Origin: Plasmodium malariae
Taxonomy: Eukaryota; Apicomplexa; Aconoidasida; Haemosporida; Plasmodiidae
NCBI RefSeq assembly: GCF_900090045.1
Contig: NC_041785.1
Span: forward strand, 2,376,001 to 2,440,000
Reading direction: 5' to 3'
Length of the DNA stretch: 64,000 nucleotides
Below the pieces are notes generated by a model that saw only the letters and a program-made list of their open reading frames with translations, did no database searches and was not told where the DNA came from. Shown here one piece after another: positions 35,601 through 47,576 of this stretch. A program made the translations under genes and the position numbers. Every line of letters starts with the position of its first letter. The stretch's first letter is position 1.

Positions 35601-38600
35601 GGATCTTTGTATTGCCATATATCACCCGATATCTTATTTATGCTATTCATTGTTTGAATGTTCTTGGTTACTTCGTCGCTGCAGATATGTGAATGAACGA
35701 ATCCACTATTGTTTCTAGTACTGTCAACTACACCATTAATGCCAACTGCGCTACTACTTGCAATGCCATGGATCATATTTAGGTCCTTATTACACATATA
35801 GTGGCTATTTGTGTTACTCCGACTGTTCATACTAATGGAGTGTTCGTTACTCTGCTCAGCCATGTCTATCTTACTGTCGTACATTTTATTTTTATCATCA
35901 TCTGGTTTTTGAAATATCTTCCTTGTTATGTTACTATTTCTTTCATTCAGGTTATTCGTATCACTTCTATAGTCTATTATACCATCCACTGTCATCCTAT
36001 TTTTCACAATAACCGTCGAAGGGTTATACTTTGAGTTTGCCCCTTTGACGATATTTGCTCCTACTAATGCACCAACATTGGCACTACTTGCTGAGTTAAT
36101 CATTTTTTTTTCTTCTAAAACTGTAGAAGTGGGACACACTAGTGATTCGTTGTTGCCATTTGTAGTATTTGGCAAGGTGTTAATCTCTAACATGGGTTTG
36201 CATCTGTTCAACAACGCATTTTGCTTAACTGTGTTCGGGTTGACATTGACATTCGCGTTGGTATTCGTGTGTACATTCACGTTTGCATTCGCTCTGGCAT
36301 TCACATTAGCATGATCCCCTGAGTTGTTACTATTCTTGAAAAAGTTGAGCCATCTACCCATGCTTAGAATGGAACCCCTACAATTCCTTTCTCCTACGGC
36401 GGCTACATCAATTCCTGCCTTGCCATTCCCGTTCATGTGATTACGTACGTTTTTTACGTTCGTATCCTTTCTATTTCTTTCTGCATCATCATGTGATGGG
36501 TTTAATTCGTGTCCACTTACGTTATTGTAATATGATGATGCCATATAGATTCCGTTCCTGTTGTTTACATGCACAGCGTTATATTTCTTTCCACTGAAGT
36601 CCATATCAATTACTTTCTCGTTTGGATGAATTTCATCCTTGTTCTCACTATAAATAATGTTACTGTGTATATTATTATTATCACTATTACTTCTATTGTT
36701 ACTATTATTGCTATTACTGCTATTATTGCTATTATTGCTATTATTGCTATTATTATTTCTATTGTTACTGTTAGTAGTTAATGCAACACTGTCATCCTGC
36801 ACAGCTGTTTCCAACGCATCCGCAAGTTTTGCATTACTTAAGATCAAACGCTTCAATAGTTCATTTCTATCACTCTCACTCAGTCTGTTAAGGAAATTTT
36901 CGTCCACATTATTAATTTTATCTGGAATATTTTTAAAATTAAAACTGCTTTTTTCAATATTTTTCAAAATTTCTTTATCTATTATTATATCTTTATTAGT
37001 ATCAAGAAGTATATTTTTATTGATATGCTTCCGTGTTATATCAGTGTTCGATGTACTACTTCGTTTGTTAAGACTAGCATTTGCATAAACATTACCACCT
37101 GGGTTTTCATTTATCTTCATCGTAAGGTTTCCTTTGGTAGTAAGATCTATATTTATATTATTCGTACTATTCACACTGTTCATATTATTTACGTTGGACA
37201 AAAAATAATTGTAATTATTTCCCAACAAATGATCGTTCATATTATTCTGACAGTTAGACATTTGCACAAAATTTCTGTTTCTGTTCTGGTTTATGTACAT
37301 GTTCAGGAAAGTATTATCAGCAACATTCTTTGGATTCAACGAATCTCCGTCAAACGCACTGTTGTTATGCATGCTCAAGTTGAACGCACTATTGTTAACG
37401 TTGCTATTAGCGATGCTATTAACATTGCCAGTAATGCTGGAGTTATACGTGGGTATTATTTTACTGCTCATACCCTCTATGCACATACTCTTTTTTTTTA
37501 TCTTCTGTAACAAACTTTCTTGAGGCACGTTGCCAATTCTACTGTTAATATCATCGATGTATTTATTATGCCCTTTGAATGAATCATGTTTAAGGTTTCT
37601 ATTTGCCATAATATAATTTTCATTTAGATTACCTTTATCCGCAAAGTAGTTATTTGGTATGCTGTTTTTATGTTTGTCAAGGTTGTAGTTGTTCTTATTC
37701 GTATGTTTTCCAGTGCCAATACTGCTATGATTATTCCTATTTAAGTTTATTCCGTCGGCACCCCCTCCATCATTGTTACAGTGTAATTGATTTGTATCTG
37801 TGCATTTTCGTTCATCCATTTTCCGTTCATCCTGTAAATTAGTTTGATCAGTATTATATAATTTATTAAAAAGTATTTCCTTTTTTTCGTTAAAATTAAT
37901 ATTATTATTTATATTATTTATATTATTTATATTATTCATATTATTCATATTATTCATATTATTTATATTATTCATATTATTCATATTATTCATATTATTC
38001 ATATTATTTATATTATTCATATTATTTATATTATTTATATTATTTATATTATTCATATTATTCATATTATTTATATTATTTATATTATTCATATTATTTA
38101 CAATATTCATATTATTTACATTATTTACATTATTTATATTATTATTAATGGTGTTAATGTTATTATTTTCGAGCATAAGATCATTTAGATGAATTTTATT
38201 ATTACAGTTAATTTCATACATTTTATCGGAATTATTTTCATATATTATATTAGAAATACGTTCATATATATTATTAGAATTGTTATCATTAGTTGTTTTA
38301 TCGTTACTTGTTTCCCTAGGATTATTATTAATATTTTCCATGGTAGATTTTATTTTTCTACTATGACCTCCTCCTTCAGCTACAGTTACTTCTTCGGTGT
38401 CTATTTCGTTTTCCTTCTCTTTATCCTTATCGTTTTTTTCGTTTTTTTCGTTTTTTTCGTTTTTGTCGTTTTTGTCTATTTTTTCGCTTTTCTCATTTTT
38501 CTCATTTTTTTTTTTTTTTTTTTTTTTACTTTTTTCTGCGTTCAGTTTGTTCTTTGCACCATTTGCTGCTTTCTCCTTATTGCTGATAATTTCTTCGTCG

Positions 38601-41236
38601 TTATTTTTGGCCTCAAGTGCATAGGCTGCATCACTCACATGATCCTCCGTAGATGAACAAACTTTGGACATACTTTTCTTTTCACTGGACTTTAAACTGT
38701 TATTAAGGGATACATTAGCATTGTTATCTCCTGCTTTTTTATTTTTCTGCTGCAGTGGAGCACCACTATTACACCTACTATTGTTATTACTATTGTTGTT
38801 ATTACCATTAAGGTTGTTTCCCTTCTCTTTACTACCGCAGTCCACATCATTCTTCAGTGCACCACCCTTATCATTATTTCTTAATTTGTTTATGCTATCA
38901 CCCACGATAGTTTCTTTGTTGTTGTCATTGTTGTTGTTTTCTCCTTTTGTGTACATTTTATCTAACGCAATTTTGTTGTTTCTATCAAACTGTTCACTCA
39001 TCTTGTGCCACATTATATCATCAGTTACTTTCTTGTTTTCACCTATAGATATTTTTTTTCTAAGAGCACTCCAATCATCCTCGATAAAATTTTTTTCATT
39101 TTTCAAATTTCGTTTTTCATTTAATTTAAGATTTTTGTTCGTATTAAAATAAACGTTATTTGAAAAATGACTGATAACACCCTTTTGCATTTCATGTGTG
39201 TTCAACATAATATTATTTTTTGCATCTTTTCTATTAACACTATTTAATAATAAAGGATCAGCATGGTCATTTGTATTATTGTTTCTATGTATATCATCGT
39301 TTGCATACCCTTTCACATCAAAGGTGCTACTACTATTTCCTGCATTGTTCATTGCACTCATATTATTCATTCCATTCATATTGTTCATCATGCTGCTACC
39401 ATTTTTCCCTATGCACTGTTGTTGACTGTAATTGTATAGACTCCCCTCATTTATACTAATTTGCGCATTTATATGCGCTTTGTTCGGACCATTACTACTT
39501 TTATTGGTAAACATGCTTGGGTACTCATGCCGACTTCCCCTCTTCATTTTTTCCTCTGTCATTAGATGGTTTTCAGTAGTATTATTATCGATGTTATGGC
39601 CGCTGTTATGGCCACTGTTATGGCCACTGTTATGGCCACTGTTGTTGACCTTCTTAAATTTTTTTAACTTCCACTCTTCCACATTTAGTACGTTGTTATT
39701 ACTACCACTGCTAACGTTCATATTGTTCCCATTGTTTCCGCCATTTCCCGTATTGTAACTATATACATCATTTGCCTTTTTGATGGTGCTACTATTTCCC
39801 TTATTAAAATAAACAGGGGAGTTATTAGTATAATTTAAATTCTTATTCGTCGCATTTGTATAATTTATCATATTAAAATTATCTACTCCTCTTCTTATAT
39901 TATCACTCTTGGAACCTACTCCATCGTTAGTGTCCACAGGAAGGTGTTCCATAGAATGTATCATGGAGTTTCCACCACTATTATTTGTGTAATTATTTTC
40001 ATTTTTGTTAACATAATGATAATCATTAATAAAACTTTCTCTTTTCAAGTGCATCCCATTTCTGTCCTTAATGTAACTACTATTTCTGGATGATACTCGC
40101 ATTATATCGTTGTTGTAATTGTCGTTTTCATCATTCATAACAGTTGGCGATGGTATTTTCATTTCAATATTAAAATTTTTGTTATAGCTTTTATTTCCTC
40201 GTTGCTTCATCTCGTTTTTACTAATGCCACTACCTCCTATAATACCGCTAAGATTATTGCTAAGGTTATTGCTAAGGTTATTGCCAACGTTATTGCCAAC
40301 ATTAGCCACATTACTGCCAACATTACTGCCAACATTATTGCCAACATTACTACCAACATAATCGCTCATTTTGTTATGATTTCCCTTTGAGAACCTCCAG
40401 GACGATGCGCCCTTATCACCCTCCCTCCATATGAACTTTTTATTATTACCACTAGGGTTATTGTTACCGCTAACATTGCCATTGTTATTATTACTATGGT
40501 CCATGTGAAAGCTGTTTTTCCTTGCAAAGCTTGCTCTGTTACTGTTACTGCTATTGTTTTCATATATGTTGTTATTACTGTAATTGTTGTTAATGATAAT
40601 ATTGCAACCGCTAACATTGTCATTGTTAACATTTGCACCGCCAACATTTCCATTCCCATTAGTACTATCTAAGGTACCAGCATGTGGATCAAAAAATTTA
40701 TTATATTTCCCATTTTTTAAAAAATAATTACTTCTCTTATTATTCATATTACTTGACGGATTATTCGATTCTACCCGTTCTTCGAAATTATTTTTGTTCA
40801 TATTATTTTCCCAATTAAAGAAATCATTTCTACTTCTGTTTCGATCTCTTTCATTATCATTTTGATGCAAACCTACGCCTCCCTCTGCTACTTCTCCTGT
40901 TGCTGATGTTCCTCCTCTTTTATCCTCATACTCTTTCTCGTATTTATATTCCTGCATATCATCATAATTATCACCACTGTCATTAATACCATCCTCTTCT
41001 TCCTCAATACCATCTTCTGTTATTCTTTTATTTTTTGATAAATCTTGAAAAATAAATTTATTGATGCATACGGGTATATCATGATCATCTCCAAACCCTC
41101 TTTTATTTAATATAAGCTCAATATATACATATAAAAATTCATTTTTTGTATATATTAAAATATTCCCATCATCTTTTTTCCCTTTGTTAGAAAATTTATC
41201 AATCATATCTTCCGCAAAATTGTTATTCTCTTCCAT
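31847..41236 (-). CDS. GYF-domain protein (GIGYF/Smy2-like), four exons
   Basis: Exon 1 (41236-32722) is 8.5 kb. Three short exons follow: 32520-32473, 32253-32180 and 31984-31847. All phases close and give 2924 residues. The first open frame alone would end at 32696 by reading through a GTAGCA donor. The GYF domain at about 1868-1927 has WQYKDPSGIVQGPFSSELMF, YWWTLNYF and QWIKFNEMFP, the proline-rich-ligand-binding fold of translation-repressor scaffolds. The last exons encode LPLDDSLLNFLKNFKKAEEI, YAFLQHSIEDKKKLNHFANE and FIKIS, which follow the conserved C-terminal segment of animal GIGYF proteins. The rest is Asn/Ser-rich, with Met-Asn arrays (37895-38145), an (EK)n tract (33830-33935) and GHNS repeats. 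Role inferred: mRNA repression complexes in the cytoplasm. Confidence 0.88.
33830..33935. repeat. Coding hexanucleotide tract (Glu-Lys)n
   Basis: Tandem TTTCTC/CTTTTC hexamers on the plus strand encode an alternating KE run in the GYF protein. They also make long antisense open frames rich in Phe and Ser. Confidence 0.85.
37895..38145. repeat. Coding 9/18-nt tandem array (NNM/NNI) in the GYF protein
   Basis: Repeats of ATTATTCATATT and ATTATTTATATT encode an Asn-Asn-Met/Ile array of roughly 80 residues. A likely site of length polymorphism. Confidence 0.85.
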
Positions 41237-41878
41237 AGTGCAAAACTTGAAGATTTAAAAATATTTTTTTTTTTAATTTGACTTAAAAATTTGAAAGGAT
41301 GGGAAGTAGAACAACCACAATAGACGTACGCTATATGTATGTGTATCTACCTTCCTCCCCCTCTATATAAACATACATACATATATATACGTATGTATAT
41401 ATTATATGTATGTATATGTATAATCCTTCTTATTTTGTTATCTCCTTAGATATGCGTATACATATGTGTTATGCATGTACATATACACATAAATACTTCT
41501 GGAGTGTAAAACGTTCGCGTAACTTAAAATTATTCAATATTCATAAAAAATGAAATAAAACATAAATATAAGGGGACACACACATATATACGTTAAGCAC
41601 ATATATGTACATATATACATATAAATGGAATAACATATAGCACCCAACAGATAATAATTTTAGCTGTATATAAAAGCATAGCACAATTTTTTTTACCTCG
41701 AATAAATTATATACGTGTATATAATAGATTATATATTATACATATATGTTATGCTAAGTTTTACATGTACCCTTTTTTTCTTTTTTTAACGTATAATCTT
41801 ATACCAATATATATATTACATGTACATATTAAAGTATATTATACGTACGTGTATATACATATACGTATACATATACAT

Positions 41879-41942
<64 letters not shown>

Positions 41943-43108
41943 GTATTACATTTCAACAAAACACTAGGTTGCCATTCTCCACTTTGTTAAAACATTTTAT
42001 AATATTTTTTTTATAATTTTTTCATATAAATATAAATGAACGTTTTGTTGCTCTATAAATTTAAAAATTTTTACTCTTTTATCTTCACTGTGTTTGTTAT
42101 TATACATAATCGTACTTATATTAACATATATGGACGTATATGCATATAAGTACATATAAGTATATATATACGTATAAGTTATATATGTACGTATAAGTAT
42201 ATATGCACAACTTAATGCTATTTCACTGTTAGTTTTATTTACTAATACATCACTTGAGTTTTTTGAATGTATAAGATGTCAAAAAAAATAGGGAAAAAAA
42301 AAAAAGAAGTAATTAGTTTATTATTACATGATATATATTTAAAAAAAAAAAAAATTTTACTTTAAAAATTACTACGTATATACTGATGTACGAAGTGGAA
42401 GGAAAAAAAAAGGAAAAGGGAAAAAGTAAAAGGAAAAACGAAAAATGAAAAAAGGAAGAAAAAAGAAGGTAAAATGAAAGGAGGAAAATGAAAAAGGAAA
42501 TAGGAAGAAAGAAAAAGGAAAAATGAAGAAAAAAGATGGAAAAAGGAAGAAGGATGAATGAAGAAGTAAAAAAGGAAGATGGAAAAATGAAGAATGAATA
42601 AGGAAAAAGGAAAAACGAAGATGGAAAAATGAAGAATGAAGAAGGAAAAAGGAAAAACGAAGAAGGATGAATGAAGAAGGAAAAAAGGAAGATGGAAAAA
42701 TGAAGGAAAAATGGAGGAAAAATAAAGGAAAAAAAAATTAAAATAAAATGAAACAAAACAAAATGAAACAAAACAAAATGAAACAAAACAAAACAAATTA
42801 AAATAAAATAAAAATAAAACAAAATAATTTAAAATAAACTACATTAAAATGAAAATCGAAATGAGATAAATTATAAATAAGTTTAACTAAGTTGCCTTAA
42901 ATTACAATATGATTTACAAGGAACGCTTATGCATTAACTTTAAATATAATACAGTAGTAACATTATATTAAAATTAATATTTAAGTATATAAATATGTAC
43001 CAATGGGTATATATGTATTATTAAATACATATACATATATATACAAATATATATACACGTTTTCATGTTTATATGAGCATTTACAATACGTACCATATAT
43101 GTGGAGTG

Positions 43109-43142
<34 letters not shown>

Positions 43143-43927
43143 GGGGGTAAGCATTAATTGCTTTTAAATAAATTTATTTTTTTTTAATTTATTATATTTC
43201 TGATTTTTAAATAAAAAAAAAAAAAAAATTTACTGCGCAAAAAAAAAAAAAAATAATAATTTTTTATAAAAAATTATATTATCTATTGTGTATATTTGTA
43301 TACCGTATAACTTTAACGCCTTGTACATTGTATATATAAATAAATGTAAATGTATATATACAAATGTATATTTATGTATATATGTATGTAGTGATATATA
43401 TATATATGTACATAAATATTATAACACCATACATTTATGCTTAAGCGCACGTATAACATTGTACATACATCCTTTCAAATCCTTCCATCTCACTTTTTGC
43501 CCTACGTGTTGAAAATTAAATGAAGACTTGTTATTACATATTATCATATACTATATATTTTTTTATAAATATATATTATATTATTATTTTTAAGGTATAA
43601 TACGGATTTATGTTATATTATTAAAATCGTAAGATGAATGTGTTACATTAACCACATGTATTATATCATTCAGGCACATGCATATTTTTCCAAAAGTTTA
43701 TTATTAAAATATGCATAAATTAATCTCAGTATATAATAAGTAATAATGCTTTTTTCGTAATGTTGTATATATATATATATATATATATTTATATGTATAC
43801 ATATATATGTATGTGTATATATACAGTGTGAGTATAATTTATCCCTAAATAACAATAACTGAAAACGGGAGAAAGTGTTATGTACTAATAAAGGCGCTTG
43901 AACTTCACCTTGCACATACGTGTATAC

Positions 43928-43968
<41 letters not shown>

Positions 43969-45549
43969 TGTATTTGCATGTATATGCATACATTTGTATA
44001 CATCCATATGGTGCCTAAGTGTTGCGGTCCGCACTTATTATATACGTATTTTATATTTTTTATTAGTAGTTTAGAATGCAGTAAAAAAATAATATAATAA
44101 TGTTAAGCAATATAGTTTGGCTACGATGTACACGCATGCACTTTTTAAATTTACCTAAAAAATATAACGTGAAAATGATATATAATTCTCAGCCTACGGC
44201 CTTTTATTTTATATACATACATATACATATATATATATGCATATTGCTTAATTTGAGTATATCTTTTTGTTTATACATATGATTGTGTTTAAATACGTGT
44301 AGATATGTATGTACATATACGATCGTTATGAATCCTATTTTATTAACTATTGTTTTTATATAAATACTTACAAGTTAAGCATTCTAAGGGGTATACCTTA
44401 CATAACATGCTCTTTTTGAATAGTTTTCCTCTTTGTTTTAGAAAATAAAAAAGTAATAAATTAACATTCACATTTTTACAAATTTTTCATTATTTCTGAA
44501 CAAACTTTTCACACAATAAAATATTATGACCATGTAAGGTAATAAAAAAAATTAGTATCAAGATATAAGGTTTATATATGTGCTTATGATACATATACAT
44601 TAAAGTTAGGTATTAAGTATATTACGAACATATTAGGAAATGAAAATATAATTGAATGATTTAGGCATATATTCAAATGTTGACTTACAATTTTGTGGTA
44701 ATATACCCTATTTTTTTTTTTTTTTTTTTTTTAAAACAAAAACATTAAAATATATTAGAGAATTTTTCAATAATACCATACACAACTGTAAAAGTGAAGT
44801 GGTAGTGAATTTATGCCCTCCGATGCCCCTTCCTTTTCATATTTTACTTTTACCATATCTTTTATATATTATTGCCATGCTGTTACATTATACCATCTTA
44901 ATGTTGTACTACCATATGGAAATACCGCTATATTTGTACCTTTTTTTTTTTTTTTTTATACACGATTAAGGGTATTCAAAATGGATAATGACGTTATATG
45001 TGTCTAAACGATTATCCGTTAGTGTGATACTTATTAAGTTCAATTCTTTAGAAGGAAGCACAATTTTTTGACGAATACATGCATAGGTAGATATATATAC
45101 TTAAATATAAACCTATACGCATATATGGGCGCTTCTGATCATGTGCTGGTTTAATACGGATAAAGGTGGAGAGTAAAAAAAAAAAAAAAAAAAAAAAATA
45201 TTTTCATTTTGCTCTCTTTTTTTTAGCAATATTCATTTTAAACAAAAAATTATAAAAGACAACTCTATTTTTGTTGTGTATACCTTTGCGTACATACATA
45301 CATACGTAAATGTCTGAACACATATATTTAATGTGTATAAATTATTAATACAAAACTTTAGAAAGCGAAGCAAAACAAAGCAAAAGCACACATTAATAAA
45401 TTTCTTTAGGAAAAACCTAGTGCATATATAAATAAGGCATCCTCAGAACGATGCAAATGTAGGGCCTTACATTTATTCTAACAGTAATGGTAATACTCTT
45501 CGTTACTTTAGCTAAGTACACTTCAACTACTTTCCATACATGTTGGGTA
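41237..45549. other. 4.3 kb intergenic stretch upstream of the GYF gene
   Basis: No convincing gene. It holds TATG/CATA arrays, TA tracts (41885-41941, 43110-43137, 43935-43963), a poly-purine block (42390-42740), a homopurine-to-AAAAC transition, poly-A/T runs, and a hydrophobic plus-strand frame at about 44790-44969 that I could not link to splice sites. It should contain the GYF promoter and long 5' leader, and the 3' end of the microprotein gene to the right. Confidence 0.5.
42390..42740. repeat. Long polypurine block
   Basis: About 350 nt made of GAAGGAAAAA, AAAATGAAG and similar units, almost free of pyrimidines except scattered T in ATG and some C in ACG. The minus strand reads as Phe/Ser/His-rich frames. 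Capable of triplex (H-DNA) formation; no coding evidence. Confidence 0.8.
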
Positions 45550-46043
45550 TTAAGCCCTTTTCACATTACTCTTTTGTTCTTTCAAACGAGTTATTAATGC
45601 TTCTAGAGAACTAAACTTTTTTTCTGACAGGAAAATTATGGTAAAACAATAACAAATAAGAAAACAGGAAAAAGTTTAAAGTTTCATACGCGCAAAACGA
45701 ACAATCAAATTTGATGCGGTGCCTTGGATCAAGTGCGTTCGAGGGTACGTGAATATATGCGCATATATATATGTACACACGAGTGTATACCCATAAACGA
45801 ATGTATACATACACATAAGTAAATATACATAAATGCACACTTGCTTAAAAAATGAGCTACTAGTAAGTAAAAATTTAACTGTGTATGCTTTATAAAAAGA
45901 CGTCGGATAAATGCGTATAACAAATAATTTCCGTGCGTTTATTAAAATTGTAATGTATATGTATAATAGATGCATATTGTTATACTTCCTTTTTTTTGGA
46001 TGTTCTAATAACCTATGCTTGTGTACAACTGCTGCACGTTCAT
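45550..46043 (-). CDS. 45-residue three-exon microprotein, unidentified
   Basis: Exons 46043-46013 (ATG), 45722-45690 and 45623-45550. Phases 1 and 1 close exactly and give 45 residues. The last exon follows a textbook acceptor (T-rich, CTGTCAG) and reads KKFSSLEALITRLKEQKSNV, then KRA and stop, strongly coding. The middle exon (TASNLIVRFA) ends at a GTATGA donor. The first exon (MNVQQLYTSI) ends at GTTATT; this junction and the acceptor at 45723-45724 are the weakest parts, and the middle exon could extend rightward (THLIQG) to another acceptor. The amphipathic, basic helix-rich sequence would suit a small mitochondrial or complex-assembly subunit. No family recognised. Confidence 0.5.
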
Positions 46044-46212
46044 TCTTAGGTGTTCATATTCTGCTATTTTTCCAATTACTGAGAAATAGTGTTACATTGC
46101 GTTGATTTGTATTATGTTATGCTATATTATATTATGTTATATCATAAGTTTTCTTTTTTTTTTTTTTTTTTTTTTTTTCGATAAAATGATATGTAATAAT
46201 ATGTCTTTACTT

Positions 46213-46847
46213 TCATGAATAAGAAATATTACTGTATTTTTTTTTATTTTCCTCATTTAGGCTATTTATAAATTCTCGCTCTTCTTTCATTTTTTCATTT
46301 AGTTCCGTTCTATGAAAAAAAAAAAAAAAAAAAAAAAAATGTATTTATATGTCTTATTTAACCTTTAAGTAGTAATCATAATGGCTTTTTTTTTTTTTTT
46401 TTTTTTTTTTATCTTTGTGTTAGTGTGTGTTATATTTTGCTTAGTTCAAGTCGGTATATACCCATGTGCTTTACTTGTATTTTTTATAGACAGGAAATAT
46501 TTTGAAAAGGCGGTATTATAACCTTGCATATGATCAAGTTTTCCTATAAGAAATAGGTTTTTGAGCATTTTCCTTTTTTGTTCATTCTCATCATTTACAA
46601 AAATGTAAATAGGCATGTTTTCATTTTTTTTATTTATGGTATTGTACATCATACGAATTTCATTAGATTTTGTCTTTATTTTATTTATTATTTTTTTCGT
46701 ATCATTGTTTGTTTTTTCGGCTATATTTTGCTCCAAAATGAATGTATTATCTTTCTGTTCAAGTGAAACCAAGCAGAGGGCATAACTAGTAGGATACAAT
46801 AACAGCATAAAAAGAGAAAGGAAAAGGTAAAGTGAAAGACTTTTCAT
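46213..46847 (-). CDS. Small secreted or ER-entering protein with coiled coil, two exons
   Basis: Exons 46847-46462 and 46309-46213, joined by a GTATAT..TAG intron. Phase 2 closes and gives 160 residues. The start MKSLSLYLFLSLFMLLLYPT is a clear signal peptide, with cleavage probably just after SYA. The mature part is Lys/Asn/Glu-rich and helical (IIKKINKIKTKSNEIRMMYN-type spacing, then ELNEKMKEEREFINSLNEEN in exon 2), predicting a short coiled coil. No membrane anchor or PEXEL motif is visible. The open frame extends upstream to 47066 but that part is poly-Lys and T-rich leader. Conserved hypothetical; function unknown. Confidence 0.65.
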
Positions 46848-47576
46848 ATTGGAAAAAAAAAGCATGTATATAAACAAAGCTTGAAGTTGTGCAGGCAGAT
46901 TAAACAATTTATGTAGAAATGTGTTAGGAAAGATTGGAAGAAAAAACAAAAATAGTGAAGGATGTTTATTTTTTTTTTGCTTTTTTTTTTTTTTTTTCCC
47001 CCTCTTCAATTCCTTGCCCGTGAAAAGCAATTCATACACATATGAACAAATTCGTGTGTATACCATTTTTTTTTTTTTTTTTTTTTATTATTTCCTTTAA
47101 ATGTACGCAATGTCATTACTGCTCCTTTTATTTTTTTTTTTTTTTTTTCTTTTTGGAAGAAAAAAGAAGTCTGTATTATGCACAGGTATAGAAAAAACAA
47201 AAAAAAAAGGAGAAAAATCATTTAAACAATTTTTGCAGTATATTACACTATTTAGCTGAATTGTGAGAAAATGAATTTAAAAGAATATAATTATCAACAG
47301 AGAAGGAAGAGAAAACAAAAAAAAAAATTTTTTTTTTGATTTGTTCGCTCGTCATGTTGTGAGCACATTTTGGCGCGTCGCTATATATTTCCATATTTAT
47401 ATATTTATATATTTATTTATGTAATATATATTTATTAGGCATTTATTTTATAGTTGGTTACTTCTCATTCATTTTGTATAGGACAATTTCCTTTTTTTTT
47501 TTTTTCTTTTTTTTTTTCCGTCCTTTTTGCTCGTTCTATGTGCTATAACTCACGCCCCTAAGTCATGCTTCTTATT
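46848..47576. other. Intergenic, T-rich
   Basis: Leader and promoter of the secreted protein gene and 3' flank of the 781-residue protein gene, both minus. Poly-T runs at 46969-46998, 47068-47086, 47132-47148 and 47491-47517. No gene seen. Confidence 0.55.

Noticed and set aside
33068..39758. Long plus-strand frames (up to 309 codons)
   Set aside because: Antisense of Asn/Ser/Lys/Glu codon runs in the GYF gene.
42313..42822. Phe/Ser/His-rich minus-strand frames of 144-169 codons
   Set aside because: Complement of the polypurine block; no splice sites, signal or conserved motif.
46848..47066. N-terminal extension of the secreted protein frame
   Set aside because: Poly-Lys and T-tract leader; the ATG at 46847 opens directly with a signal peptide.
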